Shown: positions 8,470 to 17,974 of the stretch, piece by piece
Numbering within the stretch: position 1 is the stretch's first letter
Layout of the letters: each line of letters begins with the position of its first letter
Origin: Sandaracinobacteroides sp041675905
GTDB taxonomy: Bacteria; Pseudomonadota; Alphaproteobacteria; Sphingomonadales; Sphingomonadaceae
Reading direction: 5' to 3'
Length of the DNA: 64,000 nucleotides
Assembly: GCA_041675905.1 (NCBI GenBank)
Contig: JBAYSX010000006.1
Coordinates: 61,590 to 125,589, forward strand
Notes under the pieces: model-generated
What the model saw: only the letters and a program-made list of their open reading frames with translations
What the model was told of the DNA's origin: nothing
Database searches by the model: none
Position numbers and translations under genes: made by a program

Positions 8470-9417
8470 TTACGGCGTCCGGCGTTCGGGTGTGGCGTCT
8501 GCCGGAAGGAAAGTGTGCGGCCCCACCTTCAGCCAGATCAGGATCGGCGCGGACAGAAAGATCGAGGAATAGGTGCCGACAATGATACCGAGCAACATCG
8601 CCAGCGAGAAGCTGAATAACACATTACCGCCGAACAGCACGAGCATTGCCAGCGCGAGGATCAACGACAGGGAGGTTACAATAGTCCGGGGTAATGTTTC
8701 ATTCAAGGAAAGGTTCAGCAGTTCCTCGATCTCCATCTTGCGATACTTGCGCAGGTTCTCGCGTACGCGATCATAAACCACGATGGTATCGTTAATTGAA
8801 TAGCCGATAATGGTCAGCAACGCTGCAACTGTATTCAGGTCAAACTCAAGCTGGGTCAGCGCGAAGAAGCCGAAGGTGAAAACCACATCATGTATCAGGC
8901 CGAACATGACGCCAACGCCAAACTGCCATTCAAACCGGAACCAGACGTAGACGGAAATGCCAAGCATCGCGAATAGCATGGCCAGTACGCCGTCGCGGAT
9001 CAATTCTCCCGATACCTTTCCGGATACGGTTTCCACCCGTCGGAAATCGGCATCCGGGTGATCGGCCAGGATGGCGGCCTGCACCTTTTGTACAACGCCC
9101 TGAATGGCTTCATCATTGTCATCTTCGGGCAACGGCAGGCGGATGGCGATGGTGTTGGCGTCACCAAATGTCTGCAACGAGCCTTCCCCGACACCCGCCG
9201 AATTGACCGTCCGGCGCAGTTCATCGACGGCGACCGGTTGATCGAAACGGACTTCCATCGTCAGTCCCCCGGCGAAATCCACGCCGAAGTTCAGGCCGCG
9301 CACCGCGACAAGCGCAATCGAACCGATAATCACGGCCAGCGAAAGCAGCATGGCGACATTGCGCCAGCGCATGAACGGAATATTGGTATCGTCGGGAACG
9401 AGCTTTAACAGCCGCAT
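8470..9417 (-). CDS. secF: Protein translocase subunit SecF
   Basis: The 315-aa inner-membrane subunit works with SecD and YajC to use the proton motive force in late protein export. It has an N-terminal transmembrane helix (MLLSLAVIIGSIALVAV), a periplasmic domain starting with GLNFGVDFAGG, and five clustered C-terminal helices including TIIGYSINDTIVVYDRVRE. The ATG at 9417 has AAGGAAA 8 nt upstream and lies 11 nt after the secD stop. An earlier in-frame start inside secD is rejected. Confidence 0.95.
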   Translation of the reverse strand: MRLLKLVPDDTNIPFMRWRNVAMLLSLAVIIGSIALVAVRGLNFGVDFAGGLTMEVRFDQPVAVDELRRTVNSAGVGEGSLQTFGDANTIAIRLPLPEDDNDEAIQGVVQKVQAAILADHPDADFRRVETVSGKVSGELIRDGVLAMLFAMLGISVYVWFRFEWQFGVGVMFGLIHDVVFTFGFFALTQLEFDLNTVAALLTIIGYSINDTIVVYDRVRENLRKYRKMEIEELLNLSLNETLPRTIVTSLSLILALAMLVLFGGNVLFSFSLAMLLGIIVGTYSSIFLSAPILIWLKVGPHTFLPADATPERRTP

Positions 9418-9428
9418 CGCGGATTTCC

Positions 9429-11021
9429 TTACAATACCAGCGTCTGCGGGCGCGCACGGCGCAGCCACAGGGATGCAAACAGCCGGGTGACGGTGACAGC
9501 GGTGAACACCGAGGTAATGATCCCGATAGTCAGCACAACGGCGAAGCCCTTGATCGGACCGGAACCGAACCAGAACATGATGACCGCCGCGATCACATTG
9601 GTGACGTTGGCGTCAAAAATCGTCCGCGATGCATCCTTGTAGCCCATCTGCACCGATGCGACGATATTGCGACCTCGTCGCAATTCTTCGCGGATGCGCT
9701 CGTTGATCAACACATTGGCATCGACTGCTGCGCCAATCGTCAGCACGAAACCCGCAATGCCTGGCAGCGTAAGGGTGGCGCCGAGCATCGACATCACGCC
9801 AACGACGATCACGGCGTTGAGGAACAGCGCAATCACCGAATAGACGCCAAACCGGCCATAGGTGAGGATCATGAACACCGCCACCAGCACGATCGACAGG
9901 ACGCTGGCGATGGCCCCGGCGCGAATCGAATCCGCGCCAAGATCAGGGCCGACCGTGCGCTCTTCGATCACCGCAAGTTCAACCGGCAACTTGCCGGAAC
10001 GCAGCATGATCGCAAGTTCATTGGCGCTGGCAGTGGTGAAGTTTCCGGTGATAATGCCCGCCCCGCCCAGAATCGGCGAGTTGATGCGCGGGGCGGAGAT
10101 AATTTGTCCGTCGAGGATGATCGCGAAAGGCTTGCCGACATTTTCCTGCGTCGCCTTGCCGAAACGGCGGCCTCCGACAGAATCGAAACGGAAACTTACG
10201 ACCGCCTGGCCCTGATCGAACGAGGGCTGGGCATCGATCAATTGATCGCCGGTGATGATCGCGCGCCGCTTCACCGCCATCGGCGGACCATCAATGCTGG
10301 GCAGCACCTGACTTCCCGGCGGCGCGCGTCCTTGCGCGACCATGGCCGGATCGGCTTCCATATCGACAAGCTTGAATTCGAGTTTGGCGGTTTTGCCGAG
10401 CAAGGCTTTCAACGCTGCCGGATCTTGCAAGCCCGGCACCTGCACGACAATTCGCGTCGCCCCCTGACGAACGATATTCGGTTCCCGCGTACCGAGTTCA
10501 TCGATCCGGCGGCGAATCACGTCCACCGCCTGACCCATGGCGAGGTCGGTTTCTGCCTTCAATCCGGCATCGGTCGGGCGAACGACGACGCGGTTGCCGT
10601 CAACCACACTGACGTCCAGATCGCGTTGCGCTGAAAGCTGGCCGATCGGGCGGGACATCCGCCGCATGGTCTCGACCGCCCGATCCGTGTCCGCCGGATT
10701 GCGCACCGTAAAGCTGATCGCGCCATCGCGCACGCCCATATCGGTGAAGCCGATGGCCCCGCCATCGGCCTGGCGCAACTCGGAACGAATGCTTTCATCC
10801 AGCACTTCGAGACGGGTTTTGCGGATGTCCTCTTCACTGGCCTCGATCAGAATGTGACTGCCACCGCGCAGATCAAGTCCGAGGTTGATCTGACGACTGG
10901 GCACGAACGACGGCCAGGCGCCGACTTCCTGCTCGCTGAAGAAGTTGGGAATCGAGAAGACCAGACCCGTCAGCAGCGTGAGTGCGACCAGCCAGATCTT
11001 CCACGGCGGAAAATCGAGCAT
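9429..11021 (-). CDS. secD: Protein translocase subunit SecD
   Basis: The 530-aa partner of SecF. It has an N-terminal transmembrane helix (WKIWLVALTLLTGLVFSI), the P1 head with GLDLRGGSHILIE, a large periplasmic domain, and C-terminal helices carrying the conserved DANVLINERIREE. SecDF pulls translocating polypeptides on the periplasmic side. It lies between yajC (9-nt gap) and secF, forming the standard yajC-secD-secF unit. Confidence 0.96.
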   Translation of the reverse strand: MLDFPPWKIWLVALTLLTGLVFSIPNFFSEQEVGAWPSFVPSRQINLGLDLRGGSHILIEASEEDIRKTRLEVLDESIRSELRQADGGAIGFTDMGVRDGAISFTVRNPADTDRAVETMRRMSRPIGQLSAQRDLDVSVVDGNRVVVRPTDAGLKAETDLAMGQAVDVIRRRIDELGTREPNIVRQGATRIVVQVPGLQDPAALKALLGKTAKLEFKLVDMEADPAMVAQGRAPPGSQVLPSIDGPPMAVKRRAIITGDQLIDAQPSFDQGQAVVSFRFDSVGGRRFGKATQENVGKPFAIILDGQIISAPRINSPILGGAGIITGNFTTASANELAIMLRSGKLPVELAVIEERTVGPDLGADSIRAGAIASVLSIVLVAVFMILTYGRFGVYSVIALFLNAVIVVGVMSMLGATLTLPGIAGFVLTIGAAVDANVLINERIREELRRGRNIVASVQMGYKDASRTIFDANVTNVIAAVIMFWFGSGPIKGFAVVLTIGIITSVFTAVTVTRLFASLWLRRARPQTLVL

Positions 11022-11030
11022 ATGGGCGGC

Positions 11031-11375
11031 TCAGCCCTGCGAATCGTTGGCGGGCGCACCGCGCGGCTTGACGCTCGTCAGTGTCGCCTTGACCGCGCGC
11101 ACCTTGACGCTCGGCGCGAGTTCGATTTCGACCTCCGTATCGGTCACGCGCGTCACGCGACCGATCATGCCGCCGCCGGTTACGACTTCGTCGCCCTTTT
11201 GCACGGCGTCGATCATGGCGCGGTGCGCCTTGGCGCGTTGCTGTTGAGGGCGGATGATCAAAAACCAGAAAATGACGAACAGCAGGATGAGCGGCGCCAT
11301 CTGGATAAGAAAGCCCGTGGTGCCGCCGGTTGCGGCTCCTGTGGCTGCCTGCGCATAAGCGGGGGTTGCGAACAT
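11031..11375 (-). CDS. yajC: Preprotein translocase subunit YajC
   Basis: The 114-aa protein has one transmembrane helix (MAPLILLFVIFWFLII) followed by the family hallmark RPQQQRAKAH and a small cytoplasmic domain (GDEVVTGGGMIGRV). It is the accessory subunit of the SecDF-YajC complex. It is the first gene of the operon, so the promoter should lie in the 166-nt gap shared with folA at 11376-11541. Confidence 0.94.
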   Translation of the reverse strand: MFATPAYAQAATGAATGGTTGFLIQMAPLILLFVIFWFLIIRPQQQRAKAHRAMIDAVQKGDEVVTGGGMIGRVTRVTDTEVEIELAPSVKVRAVKATLTSVKPRGAPANDSQG

Positions 11376-11541
11376 CGCCTGCCTGTTCCTTCACGTTCCG
11401 GGAAATCGTGCCGCGCGCTTACACGCAGCGACGGGATTTTTCAAATCCTGTCGTGGCAAGGCCGGGCACGGAACACAAGGGCGAATTTTGCTCTGGCCAC
11501 CTCTTGACCCGGGATAATCTGGCCGCAAAAGCGGATGCACC

Positions 11542-12078
11542 ATGCCTGACTCCCGCAATTCACCCGATGCAGACCTGCCGATCCGGCCTGAAATCGTGCT
11601 GGTCGTGGCGGTGGCGCGCAACGGTGTCATCGGCGCGGAGAATGGCATGCCCTGGCATATTCCGGCGGACCTCCGCCATTTTCGCCGCGTCACTTTGGGC
11701 AAACCGGTAATCATGGGGCGCAAGACCTTTGACTCCATCGGCAAGCCATTGCCCGGGCGTCATAATATCGTACTGACACGTGATGCTGCGTGGCAGGCCG
11801 AAGGTGTTTCCGTGGCGTCCGATCTGGATTCAGCCATCGTATGCGCCGATGCCCCGGAGATTATGGTGATTGGCGGAGCCGAGATTTTTACCCAGGCGCT
11901 GCCCCGGGCAACACGGATCGAGTGGACGGCCATCGATCTGGCTCCTGCGGGCGATACCTTCATGCCCGCCATTGATCCCGCAGAGTGGCAGGAAGTGGCG
12001 CGCGAAGAGACAGCGGTAAACGGGGACACGCCGGCTTTTGCGTTCCTTACCTTGCAGCGGCGCGGACGATCCGGCTAA
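11542..12078 (+). CDS. folA: Dihydrofolate reductase
   Basis: The 178-aa enzyme makes tetrahydrofolate with NADPH. The typical N-terminal VAVARNGVIGAENGMPWHIPADLRHFR substrate pocket, the GRKTFDSIGKPLPGR cofactor loop and the later IGGAEIFTQAL are present. About 17 residues precede the canonical start region. It begins a plus-strand run (folA, ribF, prfB, scpB, ispE) diverging from yajC. Confidence 0.95.
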   Translation: MPDSRNSPDADLPIRPEIVLVVAVARNGVIGAENGMPWHIPADLRHFRRVTLGKPVIMGRKTFDSIGKPLPGRHNIVLTRDAAWQAEGVSVASDLDSAIVCADAPEIMVIGGAEIFTQALPRATRIEWTAIDLAPAGDTFMPAIDPAEWQEVAREETAVNGDTPAFAFLTLQRRGRSG

Positions 12079-12087
12079 CGGGTGACG

Positions 12088-13020
12088 ATGGAAGTGCTCC
12101 TGAAAGATAGCGCGGTTCCGCCGCATCTGCGCGGTGGCGCGCTTGCGCTCGGAAATTTCGACGGGGTACACGCCGGCCACCAGGCCGTGATTGATGCCGC
12201 CGTAGCTTATGCCCGCCATCGCGCGGTGCCGGCGCTGGCAGCGACTTTCGATCCACATCCGTCCCGCTTTTTCCGGCCCGAATCACCGCCATTCGCCCTC
12301 ACGACGATCCCGCAGAAACTGCGGCTTTTTGAGCAGCTTGGCCTGGACGGGGCAATTATTATTCCATTTGATGCAGCGTTGGCCAATCTCCCGCCGGAAG
12401 CATTTGTCGACCATTGGCTCGTGGAGAAGCTGGGTGTCCGCCATGTGACAACGGGCCATGATTTCAGCTTTGGCCGGGCACGGTCTGGCACGGCTACGCG
12501 GCTGGCGGAAATCGGCAAGACGCGTGGCTTCACCACCCAGGCACTGGAGTCGGTCACGGCGGCGGATGGCGAGACAGTTTCTTCCACGCGCATCCGCGAA
12601 GCCTTGCAACGCGGCGATCTCCCGCTGGCCACATCCCTGTTGACGCGACCCTTTACGATTGCCGGCACAGTAATCCATGGCGACAAGCGCGGGCGTACCA
12701 TCGGTGTGCCCACCGCCAACGTCGATCCCGGCGATTATATTCGCCCGCGTTATGGGGTTTATGCGGTGCGGGTCCGGCTGCCCGATGGAGACGTCGTTGC
12801 CGGTGTCGCAAACTTTGGCATCCGTCCGATGTTCGAGCCGCCGAAGGAGTTGCTGGAAGTATGGCTGTTCGACTGGTCGGGCGATTTATATGGCCAGACA
12901 ATCGAGACGGAGTTTGTGGCGTTTCTGCGCGATGAGTTACGCCTCGACGGACTGGAGGCGCTGAAAGCACAAATCGCGCGGGACGCGGAGAACGCGCGGC
13001 ATATCCTCGCCGCCAATTGA
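12088..13020 (+). CDS. ribF: Bifunctional riboflavin kinase/FAD synthetase
   Basis: Makes FMN and then FAD from riboflavin. The N-terminal nucleotidyltransferase has GNFDGVHAGH and the later TTGHDFSFGR and SSTRIREAL. The C-terminal flavokinase domain has the PTAN motif (GVPTANV). I prefer the ATG at 12088, which has GGGTG 6 nt upstream. A GTG at 12082 would add two residues. The 310-aa length is normal, and the gap to folA is under 10 nt. Confidence 0.94.
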   Translation: MEVLLKDSAVPPHLRGGALALGNFDGVHAGHQAVIDAAVAYARHRAVPALAATFDPHPSRFFRPESPPFALTTIPQKLRLFEQLGLDGAIIIPFDAALANLPPEAFVDHWLVEKLGVRHVTTGHDFSFGRARSGTATRLAEIGKTRGFTTQALESVTAADGETVSSTRIREALQRGDLPLATSLLTRPFTIAGTVIHGDKRGRTIGVPTANVDPGDYIRPRYGVYAVRVRLPDGDVVAGVANFGIRPMFEPPKELLEVWLFDWSGDLYGQTIETEFVAFLRDELRLDGLEALKAQIARDAENARHILAAN

Positions 13021-13092
13021 CGCCGCCCTGACGCTGGCGCATAGCCGGAACAGACGAGCAACAGATTTTTCGCTAACCGAAGGAATGACATC

Positions 13093-14221
13093 ATGCGCGC
13101 CGAAGCGCAGCACCATGTGGATAAAATTGAGCAGGCGATTGCCCTGCTGAGGAGGTTTCTTTGACTGGGATCGCGCCAAAAAACGCCTGGAAGCGCTGAA
13201 CGCCCGGTCTGAAGACCCGGATTTATGGAACGACCCCAAGGCGGCGCAGGACGTGATGCGGGAACGGCGACAGCTGGAATCGGCCATCAACGCCACCACC
13301 GCCTTGCAGGATGAACTGACGAATACGGTCGAACTGATCGAACTCGCCGAGGACGAAGAGGATGAGGCCCTCGAAGAAGAGGGCGTGCAGGCGCTGGCCG
13401 AACTGGCAGTGCGCGCCGACCGGGACAAGGTGGAAGCCCTGCTTTCCGGTGAGGCCGATAACCTCTCTACCTATATCGAAATCAACGCAGGCGCCGGTGG
13501 CACGGAAAGCCAGGACTGGGCCGAAATGCTGCACCGCATGTATGTGCGCTGGGGCGAGCGGCGAAAGTTCAAGGTGGAACTGATCGATTACCACGCCGGT
13601 GAACAGGCGGGCATCAAATCCGCCACCATCTTGCTTAAAGGAGAGGGCGCATACGGCTGGGCCAAGACCGAATCGGGCGTTCACCGTCTGGTGCGGATCA
13701 GCCCCTATGACAGCTCGGCCAGGCGGCATACGAGCTTCGCGTCGGTGTGGGTGTACCCGGAAATCGACGATTCCATCTCGATCGAGGTAAATGACAAGGA
13801 TTTGCGCATCGACACCTACCGGTCGTCGGGCGCTGGCGGGCAGCATGTGAACACCACCGATTCGGCGGTCCGCATCACCCACATCCCGACCGGCATCGTC
13901 GTTGCCTGCCAGACGGAGCGTTCGCAGCACAAGAACCGCGCAACTGCGTTCAAAATGCTGCGCGCCCGCCTGTACGAGGCGGAACTGCAGCGGCGGGAAA
14001 CCGAGGCCAACGCTCAGAATGCCCAGAAGACCGATATCGGCTGGGGTCACCAGATCCGCTCCTATGTGCTCCAGCCCTACCAGCTGGTGAAAGACCTGCG
14101 CACCGGCGTCACCTCGACCAATCCGCAGGAAGTGCTGGATGGCGCACTCGATCCGTTCATGGCGGCGGCGCTGTCGCAGCGCGTGACGGGCGAGAAGGTG
14201 GATGTCGAGGATGTCGATTGA
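13093..14221 (+). CDS. prfB: Peptide chain release factor 2, with programmed +1 frameshift
   Basis: RF2 reads UGA and UAA stop codons. Frame 0 runs 23 codons from the ATG at 13093 and ends in TGA at 13162. Reading resumes in the +1 frame at GAC (13163) and continues to 14221, giving about 375 aa. The GGQ peptide-release motif (SGAGGQHVN) is present. The stop-recognition tripeptide reads SPY in RISPYDSSARRHTS where E. coli has SPF. An annotator using only one frame would lose the first 23 residues. Confidence 0.95.
13150..13165 (+). promoter_or_regulatory. prfB programmed frameshift site
   Basis: AGGAGG, TTT, then CTT TGA C. An internal Shine-Dalgarno sits 3 nt before the slippery CTT, and the in-frame UGA is followed by C. 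This is the arrangement by which RF2 regulates its own synthesis: when RF2 is scarce, the ribosome pauses at UGA and slips +1. All of it is directly visible, and the mechanism is known from E. coli prfB. Confidence 0.95.
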
Positions 14222-14816
14222 GGCGGCACTTGCGGCTTACACAAGACGGGTAGAAGCGGTGCTGTTCGCCGCCGCCGAGCCGCTGCGGCCCGAGGACATT
14301 CGTGCCTGGGCGGGGGAAGGGGATCTGGGCGGCGCGCTTTCCCGCCTGCATGTGGATTATGCCGGGCGCGGGGTGGAACTGGTGGAGCGCGGCGGACGCT
14401 GGCTGTTCCAGACCGCTCCCGATTGCGCCGATGCGCTGGAAACATTGCGCGAAACACCGCGGAAGCTCGGGCGGGCAGCGCTGGAGACCTTGGCGATCAT
14501 CGCCTATCACGAACCGGCTACGCGCGCGGAGGTGGAGCAGGTGCGCGGCGTCGCCATCTCCAAAGGGACGCTGGATATTTTGATGGAAGCGGGGTGGATT
14601 CGTCCTGCTGGCCGTCGCGAATCGCCGGGGCGACCGTTGCAATATGCGACGACGCCGGCCTTTCTCGTCCATTTCGGCCTGCGTTCCCGCCGCGATTTAC
14701 CCGGACTTGCCGAACTGAAAGCCGCCGGATTGCTCGATCCGCTGGGCGGTGATGAATTGCCGGAAGACGCCATGCCCGCCGTGACGGATGATGGCGACGA
14801 AGCGGACGACGATTGA
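14211..14816 (+). CDS. scpB: Segregation and condensation protein ScpB
   Basis: The protein of about 201 aa has tandem winged helices, including the conserved LETLAIIAYHEPATRAEVEQVRGV and a C-terminal FLVHFGLRSRRDLPGL. It forms the SMC-ScpAB condensin, although scpA is not in this window. The start lies inside the end of prfB. ATG 14211 has AAGGTGG about 8 nt upstream, and ATG 14202 is the alternative. It ends in an acidic tail. Confidence 0.9.
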   Translation: MSIEAALAAYTRRVEAVLFAAAEPLRPEDIRAWAGEGDLGGALSRLHVDYAGRGVELVERGGRWLFQTAPDCADALETLRETPRKLGRAALETLAIIAYHEPATRAEVEQVRGVAISKGTLDILMEAGWIRPAGRRESPGRPLQYATTPAFLVHFGLRSRRDLPGLAELKAAGLLDPLGGDELPEDAMPAVTDDGDEADDD

Positions 14817-15622
14817 TGCGCTGGACGGAATTCGCGCCGGCCAAGGTAAATCTGGCGTTACATGTGCGGGCGCGCCGCGCCGATGGCTATCATGATCTGG
14901 AAACGTTGTTCGCCTTCACCCGCTTTGGCGACCGGCTGGAAATGACAGCCGCCGATGACTGGGCACTGGAACTGGCGGGGCCGATGGCCGGGGATGCGGG
15001 TGCGTTGGCCGACAATCTGGTGTTGCGGGCCGCGCATGGTTTTGCAGCGGCGACCGGCATACGGGCGCGGTTTGCATTCCGGCTGGACAAGCGGATTCCG
15101 GTGGCGGCGGGGCTGGGCGGCGGCAGCGCCGATGCGGCGGCAGCGCTGCGCCTGTTGAACCGCGCCACCGGTACGGGGCTGACTACCGGTCAACTGGAGG
15201 AATTGGCCGCAACGCCGGGTGCGGATGTGGCGGCCTGTGTGCGTTCGCGCCCGTGTATCGGAACCGGGCGTGGCGAAATCCTGCGCGATGCCCCGGAATT
15301 GGGGCCGATGCCCATATTGCTGGTGAATCCGCGTGTCGCCGTGCCAACCGGTCCGGTATTTGCTGGCTGGGACGGCGTGGATCGTGGCCCACTGGCTGAT
15401 TGGCGGCGGGGGCGCAATGATCTGCAGGCGCCGGCTATCCGAATGCAGCCCGTAATTGCCGATGTGCTGGCCTGGCTGAAAACATTGCCCGGTGCGACAA
15501 TGGTGCGCATGTCCGGTTCCGGCGCGACCTGTTTCGCGCTGTTCGGGGGGGAAGTCCCCGATGTTGTGCCACCCGCCGATTGGTGGCTCATGGCGACAGA
15601 ATTGACAGCGTCAGCCGTCTGA
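14816..15622 (+). CDS. ispE: 4-diphosphocytidyl-2-C-methyl-D-erythritol kinase
   Basis: A GHMP kinase of the MEP isoprenoid pathway, 268 aa. It has N-terminal FAPAKVNLALHV, the ATP-binding AGLGGGSADAAAAL, and C-terminal MVRMSGSGATCFALF. The ATG overlaps the scpB stop by one base (TGATG). Its 3' end overlaps the convergent nrdR gene by 12 nt. Confidence 0.94.
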   Translation: MRWTEFAPAKVNLALHVRARRADGYHDLETLFAFTRFGDRLEMTAADDWALELAGPMAGDAGALADNLVLRAAHGFAAATGIRARFAFRLDKRIPVAAGLGGGSADAAAALRLLNRATGTGLTTGQLEELAATPGADVAACVRSRPCIGTGRGEILRDAPELGPMPILLVNPRVAVPTGPVFAGWDGVDRGPLADWRRGRNDLQAPAIRMQPVIADVLAWLKTLPGATMVRMSGSGATCFALFGGEVPDVVPPADWWLMATELTASAV

Positions 15623-16111
15623 AGCGGCTTTTTCCGATTGCGCGCCTTTTTCGCGCACAAGTCCTTCCGAAAGACCGCCGACGAAGGTTTCAAAATCCTG
15701 CGCTTCGCGGAAATCCTTGTAAACGCTGGCGAAACGTACATAGGCGACCGGATCGAGGCGGGCGAGGCCCTGCATCACCAGTTCGCCAATGCGGTCGGCC
15801 TCGATCTCATTCTCGCCGGAAGCTTCCATCTGGCGCTGCACCGATGACACCAGCCGCTCGATGCTGTCCGCGTCTATATCGCGCTTGCGGCAGGCAATGA
15901 TGACCGAGCGCGCCAGTTTCTCGCGCTCGAACGCTTCTTTCTTGCCGGACTTTTTCACGACGACGAGATCGCGCAATTGCACCCGTTCAAACGTAGTGAA
16001 TCGCGCGCCACAGCCGGGGCATTGCCGCCGGCGGCGGATTGCGGCGCCATCTTCGGTCGGACGGCTGTCCTTTACCTGGCTGTCCTCGTGGTGGCAGAAA
16101 GGGCAGCGCAT
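15611..16111 (-). CDS. nrdR: Transcriptional repressor NrdR
   Basis: The 166-aa protein has an N-terminal zinc ribbon (CPFC...CPGCGARFTTFE) and an ATP-cone domain (VVKKSGKKEAFEREKL...). NrdR represses ribonucleotide reductase genes in response to ATP/dATP. It lies 6 nt downstream of glyA, and glyA-nrdR is a recurrent operon. The alanine/serine-rich tail beyond about residue 150 is variable in the family. Confidence 0.95.
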   Translation of the reverse strand: MRCPFCHHEDSQVKDSRPTEDGAAIRRRRQCPGCGARFTTFERVQLRDLVVVKKSGKKEAFEREKLARSVIIACRKRDIDADSIERLVSSVQRQMEASGENEIEADRIGELVMQGLARLDPVAYVRFASVYKDFREAQDFETFVGGLSEGLVREKGAQSEKAASDG

Positions 16112-16117
16112 CGGACG

Positions 16118-17428
16118 TCAGGCGTAGATGGGGAAGCGGCGGGTCAGTTCGGCAACCTCGCCGCGTACGCGTTCCTCGACTGCAGCATCGCCACCGGGGC
16201 CGTGCGTCGCCATGCCATCCAGCACATCCGCGATGAGATGGCTGATTTTGGTGAATTCCGCCGTACCGAAGCCGCGCGTGGTGCCGGCCGGTGAGCCGAC
16301 ACGGATGCCGCTGGTTTTCGTCGGCGGCAGCGGATCGAAGGGGACGCCATTTTTATTGCAGGTGATCTGGCAGCGTTCCAGCGCCTCGTCGGCGTCCTTG
16401 CCGGTCAGTCCCTTCGGGCGCAGATCGACCAGCGCAAGGTGCGTATCGGTGCCACCGGCGACCAGATCGCAACCACGTTCTTTCAATGTTGCCGCCAGAA
16501 CCTTCGCATTTTCAACAACGGCCTTCGCATAAGCCTTGAACGACGGCTGCAAAGCCTCGCCAAAAGCTACGGCCTTGGCGGCAACCACATGCACCAGCGG
16601 ACCACCTTGCAGACCAGGGAATACTGCCGAGTCGATTTTTTTGGCGATATCAGCGTTGTTCGTCAGGATCATGCCGCCGCGTGGTCCACGCAGCGTTTTA
16701 TGGGTCGTCGTCGTGACGATATCGGCGTAGGGCAGCGGCGACGGATGTTGCCCGCCCGCAACCAGCCCGGCGAAGTGCGCCATATCGACGAACAGCAGCG
16801 CACCCGCCTTGTCGGCAATGGCGCGAAAACGTTCGAAATCAAGGAAGCGTGGATACGCCGAGCCACCGGCAATAATCAACTTCGGACGGACTTCCAGCGC
16901 CTGTTCTTCCAGCGCGTCATAATCGATCAAATGGGTATCCGCACGGACGCCATATTGCTGCGCGTCGAACCATTTGCCCGACATCGCCGGGCGCGCACCA
17001 TGGGTAAGGTGACCGCCGGCATCCAGTGACATGCCGAGGATGGTTTCGTTCGGTTTCACCAGCGCCAGCATCACCGCGCCATTCGCTTGCGCCCCGGAAT
17101 GCGGCTGTACGTTGACGAAGCCGGCGTCGAACAACTGTTTCGCCCGGTCGATCGCCAGGCTTTCAGCAATATCGGCGAATTCGCAGCCCTGATAATAGCG
17201 CTTGCCAGGATAGCCTTCGGCATATTTGTTCGTGAAAACCGAGCCTTGCGCCTCCAGCACGGCTCTCGACACAATATTTTCAGACGCAATCAGCTCGATC
17301 TGATTTTGCTGGCGCGCCAGTTCGCCGGTAATGCTGGCGGCGAGCGCCGGATCGGATTCGGCGACACCCGCCGAGAAAAAGCCATTGCTGGTGACAGCGG
17401 AATTGAGGGGAATGGGATTGCTGCTCAT
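16118..17428 (-). CDS. glyA: Serine hydroxymethyltransferase
   Basis: A PLP enzyme that interconverts serine and glycine while charging tetrahydrofolate. It has 436 aa and the PLP-lysine motif VTTTTHKTLRGPRGG. The N-terminus ANKYAEGYPGKRYYQGC region is well conserved. It lies 8 nt after rpiB and 6 nt before nrdR, so it is probably co-transcribed with both. FolA, encoded nearby, supplies its cofactor. Confidence 0.96.
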   Translation of the reverse strand: MSSNPIPLNSAVTSNGFFSAGVAESDPALAASITGELARQQNQIELIASENIVSRAVLEAQGSVFTNKYAEGYPGKRYYQGCEFADIAESLAIDRAKQLFDAGFVNVQPHSGAQANGAVMLALVKPNETILGMSLDAGGHLTHGARPAMSGKWFDAQQYGVRADTHLIDYDALEEQALEVRPKLIIAGGSAYPRFLDFERFRAIADKAGALLFVDMAHFAGLVAGGQHPSPLPYADIVTTTTHKTLRGPRGGMILTNNADIAKKIDSAVFPGLQGGPLVHVVAAKAVAFGEALQPSFKAYAKAVVENAKVLAATLKERGCDLVAGGTDTHLALVDLRPKGLTGKDADEALERCQITCNKNGVPFDPLPPTKTSGIRVGSPAGTTRGFGTAEFTKISHLIADVLDGMATHGPGGDAAVEERVRGEVAELTRRFPIYA

Positions 17429-17436
17429 ATTCTGTC

Positions 17437-17865
17437 CTATCCGAGCTTTTCGATCCGCCGTCCGTGACGGCCACCGGCGAAGGGTGTGGCGAGAAATGCC
17501 TGCACGGCATCCCGGGCGGTTTCCGCGCCGGTCAGGCGCGCGCCCAGCGCAATGATGTTGGCGTCATTATGTTCGCGGGCAAGGCGAGCGGAGAGATTAT
17601 CGTGCACCAGTGCGCAGCGCGCACCGGGAACGCGGTTGGCGGCAATGGAAATGCCAATGCCCGAACCGCAGACGACAATGCCAAATTCCGCCTTGCCCGA
17701 TGCCACGGCTTCGGCGCAGGCGCGCCCGAAATCAGGATAATCCACGGAAGTTTCGGCGTCCGCCGCGCCAAGATCGAGCAGTTCATGGCCTGCCGCACGC
17801 AAATCTTCGGCGAGAAGGGCCTTTAGCGGATAGCCGGCATGGTCGGAAGCAATGGCGATGTGCAC
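17437..17865 (-). CDS. rpiB: Ribose-5-phosphate isomerase B
   Basis: The 142-aa RpiB/LacAB-type sugar isomerase has N-terminal IAIASDHAGYPLK and the active-site cysteine loop VVCGSGIGISIAANR. It interconverts ribose-5-phosphate and ribulose-5-phosphate. It is the first gene of the rpiB-glyA-nrdR series. Confidence 0.94.
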   Translation of the reverse strand: MHIAIASDHAGYPLKALLAEDLRAAGHELLDLGAADAETSVDYPDFGRACAEAVASGKAEFGIVVCGSGIGISIAANRVPGARCALVHDNLSARLAREHNDANIIALGARLTGAETARDAVQAFLATPFAGGRHGRRIEKLG

Positions 17866-17943
17866 GTTTCTTTACCTGATCGGGAAGCAGGCGCTGGCGG
17901 AATCACCAGCGACGCTTGCGGCTCTATGCACCAAATATGGTGG

Positions 17944-17962
17944 TGTTCCAACCTTTGGAACA
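17944..17962. other. Perfect inverted repeat between hemA and rpiB
   Basis: TGTTCCAA, CCT, TTGGAACA: 8-bp arms around a 3-nt loop, 13 nt past the hemA stop. There is no T-run on either side, so it is not a clear intrinsic terminator. It could be a weak hemA terminator or a protein-binding site. Confidence 0.4.
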
Positions 17963-17974
17963 CAAAAATATGGT

